Source: Dyella kyungheensis
GTDB lineage: Bacteria > Pseudomonadota > Gammaproteobacteria > Xanthomonadales > Rhodanobacteraceae
Length of the DNA: 64,000 bases
Assembly: GCF_016905005.1 (NCBI RefSeq)
Contig: NZ_JADIKC010000008.1
Location: forward strand, 100,538 to 164,537
Direction of reading: 5' to 3'
The notes under the pieces are model-generated. The model searched no databases. It was not told where the DNA came from and was given only the letters and a program-made list of their open reading frames with translations. Shown here piece by piece: positions 28,847 to 38,451 of this stretch; positions within the stretch are counted from its first letter, which is position 1, and each line of letters opens with the position of its first letter. Made by a program: the position numbers and the translations under genes.

Positions 28847-31800
28847 ATGAACCATATCTATCGTCTGTGTTGGAACCGCACGCTCAAAGCCTGGGTTCCG
28901 GCATCGGAACTGGCCAACAACAGCGAGGGTGGCGCTCGCCGCCATGCGATCGGACCTCGTGTCCTGATGTTGTCCCTGCTCTCGGTCGCGCTAGGCACGA
29001 CCGGACTCGCCCAGGCAGCCAATGCGCCGGGCGGCGGACAGGTGATTTCCGGCTCGGGCCAGATCCAGCAGTCCGGCAACGTCACCACCATCCAGCAGAA
29101 CAGCCAGATGCTGTCGCTCAACTGGCAGAACTTCGACATCGGCAGCGGGCAGACGGTGAACTTCGTCCAGCCCGGCGCGAGTTCGATCGCGGTGAACCGC
29201 ATCCTGGGCAACACCGCCAGCGAGATCGACGGTCACCTCAACGCGAATGGACAGGTCTGGCTGATCAATCCCAACGGGGTGCTGTTCGGCCAGAACGCAC
29301 AGGTCAATGTGGGCGGCATCGTCGCCTCCACGCTCGACCTCGATGACAGCACCGCAGGTTCCGGCACTGTGCGTTTCGCCGGCAACGGTCGTGGCAAGGT
29401 GGTCAACCAGGGCAGCATCACCGCGGCGCCGGGTGGCTATGTCGCCCTGATCGGCAACGACGTCTCCAACCAGGGCGTGATCCGCGCGCAGCTGGGCACG
29501 GTGGCGCTGGCCGGCGGCACCGCGGTCACCCTGACCTTCAAAGACAACCACCTCATGCACCTGGTGGTGGACGAAAACACCGTGCAGAGCCTGGTGGAAA
29601 ATCGTCAGCTGATCGTCGCCGATGGCGGCAACGTGCTGATGACCGCCGGTGCGCGCGCGTCGCTGGTGGCGAGCGTGGTGAACAACACCGGCACCGTGCA
29701 AGCGCACAGCGTGCAAGACCACGACGGCACCATCACCCTGCTTGGCGGCATGGAAGCGGGCACCGTGCAGGTAGGCGGCACCATCGATGCGAGCGCGCCG
29801 CAAGGTGGCGACGGCGGCAAGATCGAAACCTCGGCCGCGCATTTCCAGCTGGCGGGCGACGCCAACATCACCGCAGTGGCACCGCAGGGCAAGGCCGGCA
29901 CCTGGTTGGTGGATCCCGCCGACCTGACCATCGACAGTGCCGCCGCCAACGCCATTTCGATGTCGCTCAACGGCGGCACCAGCGTCACCGAAACGACCTC
30001 CGGCTCCGACCAGTCGGCAGGCAATGGCGACATCAACGTCAACGCGGCCATCAACTGGAACAATGCGGCGGCCACGCTGGAGCTCGATGCGTTCCGCAAC
30101 ATCAACGTCAACGCCGCCGTGAGCGGCACGGGCGGCATCGTGATGAATGCCGCCAGCGGTACGTTGACCATCGGCAGCACAGGCGGTCTGTCGGCGGGCA
30201 CCGGAGCCACCGTGCAAGCGGGCAAGTTCGTCAACAACGCCAACGCCGCCGCGGGCGCGCTGGGCAGTCGTTGGACGCTCTACAGCGTCGATCCCACGCT
30301 CAATACGCTCAATGGCCTGACCGCCAATTTCATCCAATACAACGCGACCTTGGGTGCCACGCTGGCCAGTGCCGGCAACGCGCTGGTCTACAGCATCGCG
30401 CCGACGCTGCAGATCAACAGCCTCACCGGCAGCACCAGCAAGGTCTATGACGGCGGCACGACCGCGCTGCTCAATGGCAGCAACTTCGCCAGCACCGGCC
30501 TGCTGGGCGGTGATGCCATCGTCTCGGCCACCGGCACCTATGCCTCCAGCGATGCGGCGTCCGGCATCAACGTGACGTCGCCGGCCAGCATGGCCAACTT
30601 CATGCTCGCCAACAACGGCGTGCAGGTGTTCGGCTATACGCTCATCGGTTCGCCGGTGAGCGCCAAGATCGGTCAGATCACACCGAAGCAGCTCACGGCG
30701 CAGATCGTCGGCAATCCGACCAAGGTCTACGACGGCACCACCACCGCGACGCTTTCTTCGTCCAATTACGAGATCGATGGCTTCGTCGGTACGCAGGGCG
30801 CCACGGTCAAGCAGCCGAGTTCGATCGCGTACGGCGGTTCCGACGCGGGCACGCAGGCGGTGAACGCCAGCTTCTCCGTCACCAACTTCACCGCCAACAG
30901 CGGTACCAATCTGTCCAACTACCTGTTGCCGACGACCGCCACCGGCATGGGCCTGATCACCCAGGCACCGCTGCTGGTGAGCGGGCTGCTGGCCAACAAC
31001 AAGGTATACGACGGCACCAACGCCGACTCCATCGTGACGGGCGGCGCCAAACTGTTTGGCGTCATTGCGCCGGATGCGGGCCAGGTGACGCTCGATACCA
31101 GCGGCGTGGTTGGCGCGTTCCAGCAAACCGGCGTGGGCAATGGCCTCGGTGTGACCCTGAGCGGCTTCGCGCTGTCGGGTGGCAAGGCGAGCAACTACCA
31201 GCTGATTGCGCCGACCAACCTCACGGCCGATATCACGCCCAAGGCCTTGACCATCGATCAGGTCATCGCCAACAACAAGACCTACGACAACACCGCTTCG
31301 GCCACGCTCAACACCGCCAATGCCGTGCTCGACGGCGTCGTGGGCAGCGACAACGTCACGCTCAACAGTGCCGGCGCCAACGCTGCGTTCGGCCAGACCG
31401 ACGCCGGCACCAACCTGACCGTGACGTCGAGCGGTTTTGCGCTGGCAGGCGGTGCTGCGGGCAACTACACGCTGATCCAGCCCACGCTGCTGGGCAACAT
31501 CAACCCGGCGCTGCTGACCATCGGCATGATCGGTACGCCCGAGAAGACCTATGACGGCACCAACGCCGTCACCCTGGGTTCGGGCAACTTCAGCATCAGC
31601 GGCTTTATCGGCAACCAGAATGCCGTGGTGTCGCAGAGTTCGGCCAGCTATGCCACCGCCAATGCAGGCAGTGGGATCACGGTGACCGCGAGGTTGCAGC
31701 CGTCGGACTTCACGCCCGACAGCGGCACCTCGATGTCCAACTACACGTTTGCGCCGACCGTGGTCGGCAGCAATCTGGGCAAGATCGATCCGCTGCAGCT

Positions 31801-34800
31801 CAGTGGCTTGATCGTCAACAACCCGAGCAAGGTCTACGACGGTACGCCGGTTGCCGCGCTGGGCGCATCCAACCTCCAGCTCACCGGTTTCATACCGGGC
31901 CAGAGCATTACCGCCAACTTCAGCGGCACCGTCGCTGGCACCTACGACAATCCCAATGCCGGGGCACGCGGTATCACGGCCGGCGTATTGCCGGCGGCCG
32001 ATTTCGCGGCGGGCAGCGGCACGCTGCTGTCCAACTACATCCTGCCCAGCATCTGGACTGGCTCGGGCAGCATCACGCCCGCGCCGTTGACCGGCGCGTT
32101 CGTGCTCAACGCCGGCATCGTCGATGCCAGCAAGGTGTACGACGGCACCACCGGCATCATTCTCAACAGTGCAAACTTCACCCTGAGCGGCTTCGTCAAC
32201 AACGACAGCGCGGTGGTGAACGATGGCATCCACGCCAGCTTCGGTCAGAAGGACGTGGGCACCAACATCCCGCTGTCCGCACAGTTGGCGATCACCGACC
32301 TGACCGGCACCAACGGCACCACGCAGCAGGAACTGAGCAACTATCAGATCGTCAATCCGGTGCTGGGCGTGGGCAACATCACACCCAGGCAACTGCTGGT
32401 GTCGATCGTCGGCAACCCGACCAAGGTTTACAACGGCAGCACCGACGTTGCGCTCAACAGCAGCAACTTCCAGATCACTGGCTGGGCGACGGGCGAGGGC
32501 GGCTCGATCAATCCGAGCGCCACCTCCGGCTACGACGCACCCGACGCCGGTGCGCGGACGGTCTCGGCGGCACTGACCCCCGGCAACTACCTGGTGAACA
32601 GCGGCACCAGCCTGAGCAACTACAGCATCGCCAGCAGTGCGGTGGGTGCGGGCACGATCAATCAGGCGCCGTTGTTCATCACCGGCATCTTCGCCACCAA
32701 TCGCTCGTACGACACCACCACCGCCGATAGCTTGAACATGGCCAACATCGGCCTGGCCGGCCTGGTCGATACCGACGCCGGCGATGCAAGCAAGGTGGCG
32801 CTGAATCTTTCCCAGGTCGCGGCCAACTTCACCCAGGCCAACGTGGGCAACGGCCTGACGGTGAATGCGACGGGCTTCCAGATCACCGGCAGCGAGTCGG
32901 CGAACTACCTTCTGCAGCCGGTCAACGGCCTGGTGGCCAACATCACCAGGGCCGTGCTCACGCTGAGCGGCGTGACCGCCAACGACAAGACCTATGACGG
33001 CAACACCAGCGCGTCGCTGAACATCGCGGGCAACGCGGCGTTGCACGGCGTGTTCGCGGGCGACACCGTGGGTTTCGACGGCAGCGCAGCGGGCGGCCAG
33101 TTCGTGACGGCCAACGCCGGCAACAACCTCGGTGTTGGCGTGAGCGGCTTCGCGCTCAATGGCGCCAGCTCCGGCAACTATCAGCTGACGCAGCCGCAGG
33201 GGCTTGCCGCCGACATCAATCCCAAGCAGTTGATCGCGACAATCATCGGCAGCCCGACCAAGGTCTACGACGGCACCGACTCGGCCACGCTGACCGCGGC
33301 CGACTATGACCTCGTGGGCTTCGTGGGCAGCGATGGCGCCAGCATTCCGCAGTCGGCCACGGCCAACTACGTCACCAAGAACGTCGGCACAGGCCTGGGC
33401 GTGGTGTCGACGCTGGTGACCTCGGACTTCCTCGCCAACAGCGGCACCAATCTCACCAACTATGTGCTGCCGACCACCGGCTCGGGCAACAACGGCATCA
33501 TCCAGCCGAAGGTGATCAACCTCACCGGCACCCGTGTCTATGACGGGACCCTGGTCGCGGACGGTTCGCTGTTTGGCGTGCTGCAGGGTGTGAACGGCGA
33601 AACGCTGGGCGTCGCCGGCAGCGGTTCGCTGGCGACGAAGAATGTCGGCGAGCAGTGGTCGTTCACCAGCCTGGGTTCGCTCGCGCTGACCAATGGCGGC
33701 AACGGTGGCTTGGGCAGCAATTACACGCTGGCGGGCGGCATCGATTGGGTGACCATTACCCCGCGCCAGATCACGGCGTCCTTCCTGGCCAGTGACAAGA
33801 CCTACGACGCAACCGTCAACGACGTGCTGAGCGGTGCCACGCTGGAAACGGCCAACGGCAACCGCGGCCTCATTGCGGGCGACGACGTCAGCTTGAACAA
33901 CACCACGTCGGGGCACTTCAGCGACAAGAATGTCGGCACCGGCAAGACCGTCACCGGCGACATGTCCATCGGCGGCAATGACGCGGACAACTACGTCTTC
34001 ACCAATGGCACTTCGTCGGCGACGATCAGCGCGCTGCATATCACGGTCAGCGCCACCGGCAAGGACAAAGTGTACGACGCCACGACAGCCGACGCGGGCG
34101 CCACCGTGCAGAGCGCGGGCGTGATCGGCGGCGATACGGTCAACTTCGGTTTCGGTTCGGCTACGTTCGACGATAAGAACGTGGCCAGCAACAAGACCGT
34201 CACCGTTACCGGCGTGAACAAGACCGGTGCCGACGCGGGCAATTACGTGGTCGACAACACCACGCTCACCACCACGGCTGCCATCACCCCGTATGTGGTC
34301 AATCTGAACGGCACGCGCGTTTATGACGGCACCACCACCGCCGATGCGAGCACCTTCAATGGCGGCGTGGTCAATGGCGTCAACGGCGAAACGTTGCAGC
34401 TCAGCGGCAGTTTCCAGCTCGGCCTCAAGGATGCGACCACGATCAGCTGGCATAACGGCCTAGGTATGTCGCTGGGCAATGGCAGCAATGGCGGCTTGTC
34501 GAGCAACTACACGCTGGACGGCGGTTTCGACGTTTACGACATTACCCAGCGCAGTCTTACCGCGAGTTTTGTAGCGAACGGTAAGACCTACGACGGCAAC
34601 ACGAATGCCGTGCTGGCCAATGCCTTGCTGGAGGCGGCCAACGGCAATCGCGGCCTGATCGCCGGCGACGACGTGACGCTGACCAATGCGACCGCCGGCA
34701 CGTTCGACAACAAGAATGTCGGCACCAACAAGACCGTGACCGGCAACATGGGCATCAGCGGCGGCGATGCCGGCAACTACATCTTCACCAACGGCAGCGC

Positions 34801-37800
34801 GCTGGCCGATATCGGCAAACGGGCGCTGTCCGTGGGCGCGGCAGGCGCCACCAAGGTGTACGACGGCACGACTAACGATCCGGGCCTGACCTACACCAGC
34901 AATGCCATTGCTGGTGACAACCTCATCATTTCCAGCACCTCCATCGCGTTCACCGACAAGAACGTGGGCACTGGCAAGACCATCAACGTGGGCGGCATCG
35001 CCATCAACGGCACCGATGCCGGCAATTACGACCTGCAGAACAACAGCACCACGACCACGGCCAACATCACGCCATACACCATCGATCTGCATGCCAGCCG
35101 CGTCTACGACGGCAACATCGACGTCGCTTCGACGCTGTTTGGCAGCAGCGGTCTCCTCAATGGCGTCAACGGAGAGCAGCTGCTCCTCGTCGGCGACTCG
35201 AGCGTGGCCGACAAGAAGGTAGCCAACGGCAAGGTATTCAATGGCGCGGGCGATATGGCGCTCGATGGCGTCAACGGCTCGCTGGGAAGCAACTACCAGA
35301 TCGGTTCGTCCACGCTGGACATCACTCCGCTGGCGATCACCGGCAGCATCGCGGCTGACAACAAGGTCTACGACGCCACCGCCGCGGCCGTCACCCACGG
35401 CAGCTTGAGCGGGGTGTTGGCTGGGGATACCGTCGGCTTCGACACCAGCGGCACGTTTAGCGACAAGAACGTCAACAATGGCAAGGTCGTGTCGCTGAGC
35501 AGTTCGCTCAACGGCGCCGACGCGGGCAACTACACCTATACCGCCAACACCACGACCACCGCCAACATCACGCCGCTGGCCATCACCGTGGCTGCCACGG
35601 TGGCCGACAAGGTGTACGACACGACCACGGGCGCCTTTGTCACGTCGTTGACCAGCAACGGTGTACTCGGCAGCGATGCGATCTCGTTCACGGCTGCCGC
35701 TGCCGATTTCAGCGACGCCAATGCGGCCGGCGGCAAGGACGTCACGGTCATCGGCATTGCCAAGAGCGGCACCGACGCCAACAACTACACCATCAATTCG
35801 ACCGCGCTGACCCACGCCGCCATCACGCCTGTGGTGCTGGATCTGTCGGGCACTCGCGTCTATGACGGCACCACCGGCGCCGATGCGGGAGCGTTCGGCG
35901 CCAATGGCGTACTGACCGGCATTGCCGGCCAGACCATCAACCTGGTGGGCGGCGGACAGGTCAACGACAAGAACGTGGGCCAGAACAAGCTGCTCACCGG
36001 CCTGGGCACGCTTGCGCTGCAGGATGGCGGCAATGGTGGCCTGGCGCAGAACTACACCCTGATGGGTGGCAACGACTCGCTCACCATCACGCCGAAAGGC
36101 ATCGATGTCACTGCCGCAGCGGCCAACAAGGTGTACGACACCACGGCCGGCGCCAGCGTGACCTCGCTGAGCAGCAGCGGGCTGATTGGCAACGACGACG
36201 TGAGCTTTGGCTTCGCCACGTCGAACTTCTCCGACGCCAATGCCGCCAACGGCAAGACGGTGACGGTGACCGGCCTGACGGCCAGCGGCGGAGATGCGGG
36301 CAACTACACGCTCAACAGCACCACCGCCACGACCTTTGCGAGCATCACGCCGTACGTGCTCGATCTCCACGGCACGCGCGTGTACGACGGCTCGCTGAAC
36401 GCGGATGCCAGCCAGTTCGGCAACAACGGCGTGCTTGACGGCCTCAATGGCGAGACGCTGGATCTGAACGGAACAGGTCATGTGGGCGACAAGAATGTCG
36501 GCACCGGTAAAACGGTCGTCGACCTGGGCACGCTTGCGCTGTCCAATGGCGGCAACGGTGGCCTGGCAAGCAACTACCTGCTGGCGGGCGGTGTCGATCT
36601 GTTCGACATCACGCCGAAGACCGTTGCGGTAACGGCCACGGTGGCCAACAAGGTCTATGACACCACCACCGGTGCGACGGTGACCTCGCTGAGCAGCGCG
36701 GACGTACTGGCGGGCGATACGGTGAACTTCGGCTACGGCGCGTCGAACTTCGCCGATGCCAATGCCGCCCATGGCAAGACGGTGACAGTGAGGGGCCTCA
36801 CCACCAGCGGTGCCGATGCGGGCAACTATGTGCTCGTCGGCACAACGACCACGACGCAGGCCGACATCACGCCCTACGTGCTCGACCTCAACGGCACGCG
36901 CGTGTACGACGCTACGGTGAACGCGAATGCCGGCCTGTTCGGCAACAACGGCGTGCTCTCCGGCCTCAACGGCGAGACGGTGAACCTGAGCGGCACCGGC
37001 CATGTGGGCAACAAGAACGTGGGCAGCAACAAGGTGTTCGCCGATCTGGGCACGCTCGCGCTTGCCGACGGCAGCAACGGCGGCCTCGCCGGCAACTACA
37101 CGCTGAGCGGCGGTAGCGACCTGCTGAGCATTACGCCCAAGGCACTGGGCGCCGTCGCCGTGGCGAACGATCGCGTTTACGACGGCACCACCGTTGTCAG
37201 CCTCAGCGGGGCAGGTCTGGTGGGCCTGCTCAATGGCGATCAGGTGACGTTGAACAACGACACGCAGGGCACGTTGCAGGACAAGAACGTGGGCAGCGGC
37301 AAGGCTGTGACCACGGACATGACCATCGCTGGCGCCGATGCCGGCAACTACACGTTCACCACGGCCGCCGGCTTGACGGCGAACGTGACGCCCAAGCTGA
37401 TCGGCGTGGCTGCGACCGCCGCCAACAAGGTGTACGACACCACCGCCGGCGCCACGGTGACCTCGCTCGGCAGCGCGGGCGTATTGGCGGGCGATACGGT
37501 GAGCTTTGCTTATGGCTCGGCGACCTTCTCCGATGCCAATGCCGCCACCGGCAAGACGGTAACGGTAGTGGGTCTTACCGCCGGCGGCGCCGATGCCGGC
37601 AACTACGCACTGAGCAGCACGAGTACGAGCACACAGGCCAACATCACGCCGTATGTGCTCAGCCTCACCGGTACGCGCGTGTACGACGGCACCGTGGCGG
37701 CGGATGCCGGCCTGTTCGGTCATGACGGCGTGCTCAGCGGCCTCCAGGGCCAAACGGTGAATCTGTCCGGTGCCGGCCATGTCGGCGACAAGAATGTGGG

Positions 37801-38416
37801 CAACCACAAGGCGTTCGCCGATCTGGGTTCGCTGGCGCTAGCCGACGGCGACAACGGTGGTCTGGCCAGTAACTACACGCTGGCTGGCGGCACCGACGTA
37901 CTCAGCATCACGCCGATGGCCATCACGGTGACGGCGACCGGCAGCAACAAGATGTTCGACGGCAGCACGCGCGACCAGGTGATCCTGGGCAGCGGTGGCG
38001 TTCTCTCGGGCGATACGTTGCAGTTCGCCGATGGCGCCGCGAATTTCCAGAATCCCAACGTGGGCGATGGCAAGCCGGTGATGGTGACCGGCATCCAGCT
38101 CAGTGGCGCGGATGCCGCGAACTATACGTTGACCAGCACCACCGCCATGACCGATGCCGACATCACGGGCGCACGCCCCTCCGCGTTCGGCATAGGCGAT
38201 GGTGTGCTTGCGCAACAGCAAAGCGTGCTGGGGCCATCCGAGTTGGCGACGCCTTACGGGCTGGCCGATCAGGACACCGTGGGCGCTCACACCGGCAACA
38301 AGAAGCGGCAGCATGAGCCGTTGGAGCGTAACCGCTCGCGTGACGACTTCACCTCGGGCATGGCGCTGCGAGTGGTCGACGGCGGCGTGCGCATGCCCGT
38401 GCAGGCTCTGCCGTGA
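28847..38416 (+). CDS. Giant two-partner secretion exoprotein (TpsA) with YDG repeats
   Basis: A 3189-residue exoprotein. The N-terminus MNHIYRLCWNRTLKAWVPAS is an extended signal peptide region; the hydrophobic core and cleavage site follow at about 42-60 (LGTTGLAQAAN). The TPS secretion domain (about 60-300) starts GGGQVISGSGQIQQSGN and contains INPNGVLFGQNAQVNVGG near 140. From about residue 530 to 3105 I count 29 YDG-type domains of about 89 residues, each opening with a KVYDGT-like motif and ending near a GNYTL...ITP motif. In the C-terminal third they alternate between two subtypes. The last 85 residues lack an anchor, a cysteine hook or a toxin domain. Such proteins act as adhesins or biofilm scaffolds. 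The cognate transporter gene overlaps the end. ATG 28847 is set by the ESPR start. Confidence 0.92.
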   Translation: MNHIYRLCWNRTLKAWVPASELANNSEGGARRHAIGPRVLMLSLLSVALGTTGLAQAANAPGGGQVISGSGQIQQSGNVTTIQQNSQMLSLNWQNFDIGSGQTVNFVQPGASSIAVNRILGNTASEIDGHLNANGQVWLINPNGVLFGQNAQVNVGGIVASTLDLDDSTAGSGTVRFAGNGRGKVVNQGSITAAPGGYVALIGNDVSNQGVIRAQLGTVALAGGTAVTLTFKDNHLMHLVVDENTVQSLVENRQLIVADGGNVLMTAGARASLVASVVNNTGTVQAHSVQDHDGTITLLGGMEAGTVQVGGTIDASAPQGGDGGKIETSAAHFQLAGDANITAVAPQGKAGTWLVDPADLTIDSAAANAISMSLNGGTSVTETTSGSDQSAGNGDINVNAAINWNNAAATLELDAFRNINVNAAVSGTGGIVMNAASGTLTIGSTGGLSAGTGATVQAGKFVNNANAAAGALGSRWTLYSVDPTLNTLNGLTANFIQYNATLGATLASAGNALVYSIAPTLQINSLTGSTSKVYDGGTTALLNGSNFASTGLLGGDAIVSATGTYASSDAASGINVTSPASMANFMLANNGVQVFGYTLIGSPVSAKIGQITPKQLTAQIVGNPTKVYDGTTTATLSSSNYEIDGFVGTQGATVKQPSSIAYGGSDAGTQAVNASFSVTNFTANSGTNLSNYLLPTTATGMGLITQAPLLVSGLLANNKVYDGTNADSIVTGGAKLFGVIAPDAGQVTLDTSGVVGAFQQTGVGNGLGVTLSGFALSGGKASNYQLIAPTNLTADITPKALTIDQVIANNKTYDNTASATLNTANAVLDGVVGSDNVTLNSAGANAAFGQTDAGTNLTVTSSGFALAGGAAGNYTLIQPTLLGNINPALLTIGMIGTPEKTYDGTNAVTLGSGNFSISGFIGNQNAVVSQSSASYATANAGSGITVTARLQPSDFTPDSGTSMSNYTFAPTVVGSNLGKIDPLQLSGLIVNNPSKVYDGTPVAALGASNLQLTGFIPGQSITANFSGTVAGTYDNPNAGARGITAGVLPAADFAAGSGTLLSNYILPSIWTGSGSITPAPLTGAFVLNAGIVDASKVYDGTTGIILNSANFTLSGFVNNDSAVVNDGIHASFGQKDVGTNIPLSAQLAITDLTGTNGTTQQELSNYQIVNPVLGVGNITPRQLLVSIVGNPTKVYNGSTDVALNSSNFQITGWATGEGGSINPSATSGYDAPDAGARTVSAALTPGNYLVNSGTSLSNYSIASSAVGAGTINQAPLFITGIFATNRSYDTTTADSLNMANIGLAGLVDTDAGDASKVALNLSQVAANFTQANVGNGLTVNATGFQITGSESANYLLQPVNGLVANITRAVLTLSGVTANDKTYDGNTSASLNIAGNAALHGVFAGDTVGFDGSAAGGQFVTANAGNNLGVGVSGFALNGASSGNYQLTQPQGLAADINPKQLIATIIGSPTKVYDGTDSATLTAADYDLVGFVGSDGASIPQSATANYVTKNVGTGLGVVSTLVTSDFLANSGTNLTNYVLPTTGSGNNGIIQPKVINLTGTRVYDGTLVADGSLFGVLQGVNGETLGVAGSGSLATKNVGEQWSFTSLGSLALTNGGNGGLGSNYTLAGGIDWVTITPRQITASFLASDKTYDATVNDVLSGATLETANGNRGLIAGDDVSLNNTTSGHFSDKNVGTGKTVTGDMSIGGNDADNYVFTNGTSSATISALHITVSATGKDKVYDATTADAGATVQSAGVIGGDTVNFGFGSATFDDKNVASNKTVTVTGVNKTGADAGNYVVDNTTLTTTAAITPYVVNLNGTRVYDGTTTADASTFNGGVVNGVNGETLQLSGSFQLGLKDATTISWHNGLGMSLGNGSNGGLSSNYTLDGGFDVYDITQRSLTASFVANGKTYDGNTNAVLANALLEAANGNRGLIAGDDVTLTNATAGTFDNKNVGTNKTVTGNMGISGGDAGNYIFTNGSALADIGKRALSVGAAGATKVYDGTTNDPGLTYTSNAIAGDNLIISSTSIAFTDKNVGTGKTINVGGIAINGTDAGNYDLQNNSTTTTANITPYTIDLHASRVYDGNIDVASTLFGSSGLLNGVNGEQLLLVGDSSVADKKVANGKVFNGAGDMALDGVNGSLGSNYQIGSSTLDITPLAITGSIAADNKVYDATAAAVTHGSLSGVLAGDTVGFDTSGTFSDKNVNNGKVVSLSSSLNGADAGNYTYTANTTTTANITPLAITVAATVADKVYDTTTGAFVTSLTSNGVLGSDAISFTAAAADFSDANAAGGKDVTVIGIAKSGTDANNYTINSTALTHAAITPVVLDLSGTRVYDGTTGADAGAFGANGVLTGIAGQTINLVGGGQVNDKNVGQNKLLTGLGTLALQDGGNGGLAQNYTLMGGNDSLTITPKGIDVTAAAANKVYDTTAGASVTSLSSSGLIGNDDVSFGFATSNFSDANAANGKTVTVTGLTASGGDAGNYTLNSTTATTFASITPYVLDLHGTRVYDGSLNADASQFGNNGVLDGLNGETLDLNGTGHVGDKNVGTGKTVVDLGTLALSNGGNGGLASNYLLAGGVDLFDITPKTVAVTATVANKVYDTTTGATVTSLSSADVLAGDTVNFGYGASNFADANAAHGKTVTVRGLTTSGADAGNYVLVGTTTTTQADITPYVLDLNGTRVYDATVNANAGLFGNNGVLSGLNGETVNLSGTGHVGNKNVGSNKVFADLGTLALADGSNGGLAGNYTLSGGSDLLSITPKALGAVAVANDRVYDGTTVVSLSGAGLVGLLNGDQVTLNNDTQGTLQDKNVGSGKAVTTDMTIAGADAGNYTFTTAAGLTANVTPKLIGVAATAANKVYDTTAGATVTSLGSAGVLAGDTVSFAYGSATFSDANAATGKTVTVVGLTAGGADAGNYALSSTSTSTQANITPYVLSLTGTRVYDGTVAADAGLFGHDGVLSGLQGQTVNLSGAGHVGDKNVGNHKAFADLGSLALADGDNGGLASNYTLAGGTDVLSITPMAITVTATGSNKMFDGSTRDQVILGSGGVLSGDTLQFADGAANFQNPNVGDGKPVMVTGIQLSGADAANYTLTSTTAMTDADITGARPSAFGIGDGVLAQQQSVLGPSELATPYGLADQDTVGAHTGNKKRQHEPLERNRSRDDFTSGMALRVVDGGVRMPVQALP
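30440..38165 (+). repeat. 29 tandem YDG-domain coding repeats
   Basis: The DNA encodes 29 copies of a roughly 89-residue unit (about 267 bp). The first units diverge strongly. From about 35.6 kb onward, units opening with NKVYDTT alternate with units opening with GTRVYDG, giving a two-unit super-repeat of about 0.5 kb (starts near 35.6, 36.1, 36.6 and 37.4 kb). Close similarity of these pairs points to recent duplication in pairs. Confidence 0.8.
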
Positions 38417-38451
38417 GCGGCTGCAGCCACGCGTCGCGTCGCGGCGACTCC

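Noticed and set aside
28991..37807. Very long open frames on the minus strand opposite the exoprotein (about 1820 and 1115 codons)
   Set aside because: They are antisense to a well-supported TpsA gene and exist because its GC-rich, repetitive codons leave few stops in this frame; no start context or domain supports them.
30440..38165. Regular repeats that could be taken for a CRISPR array
   Set aside because: The period is about 267 bp, in frame and protein-coding, with no spacer-repeat structure or cas genes.
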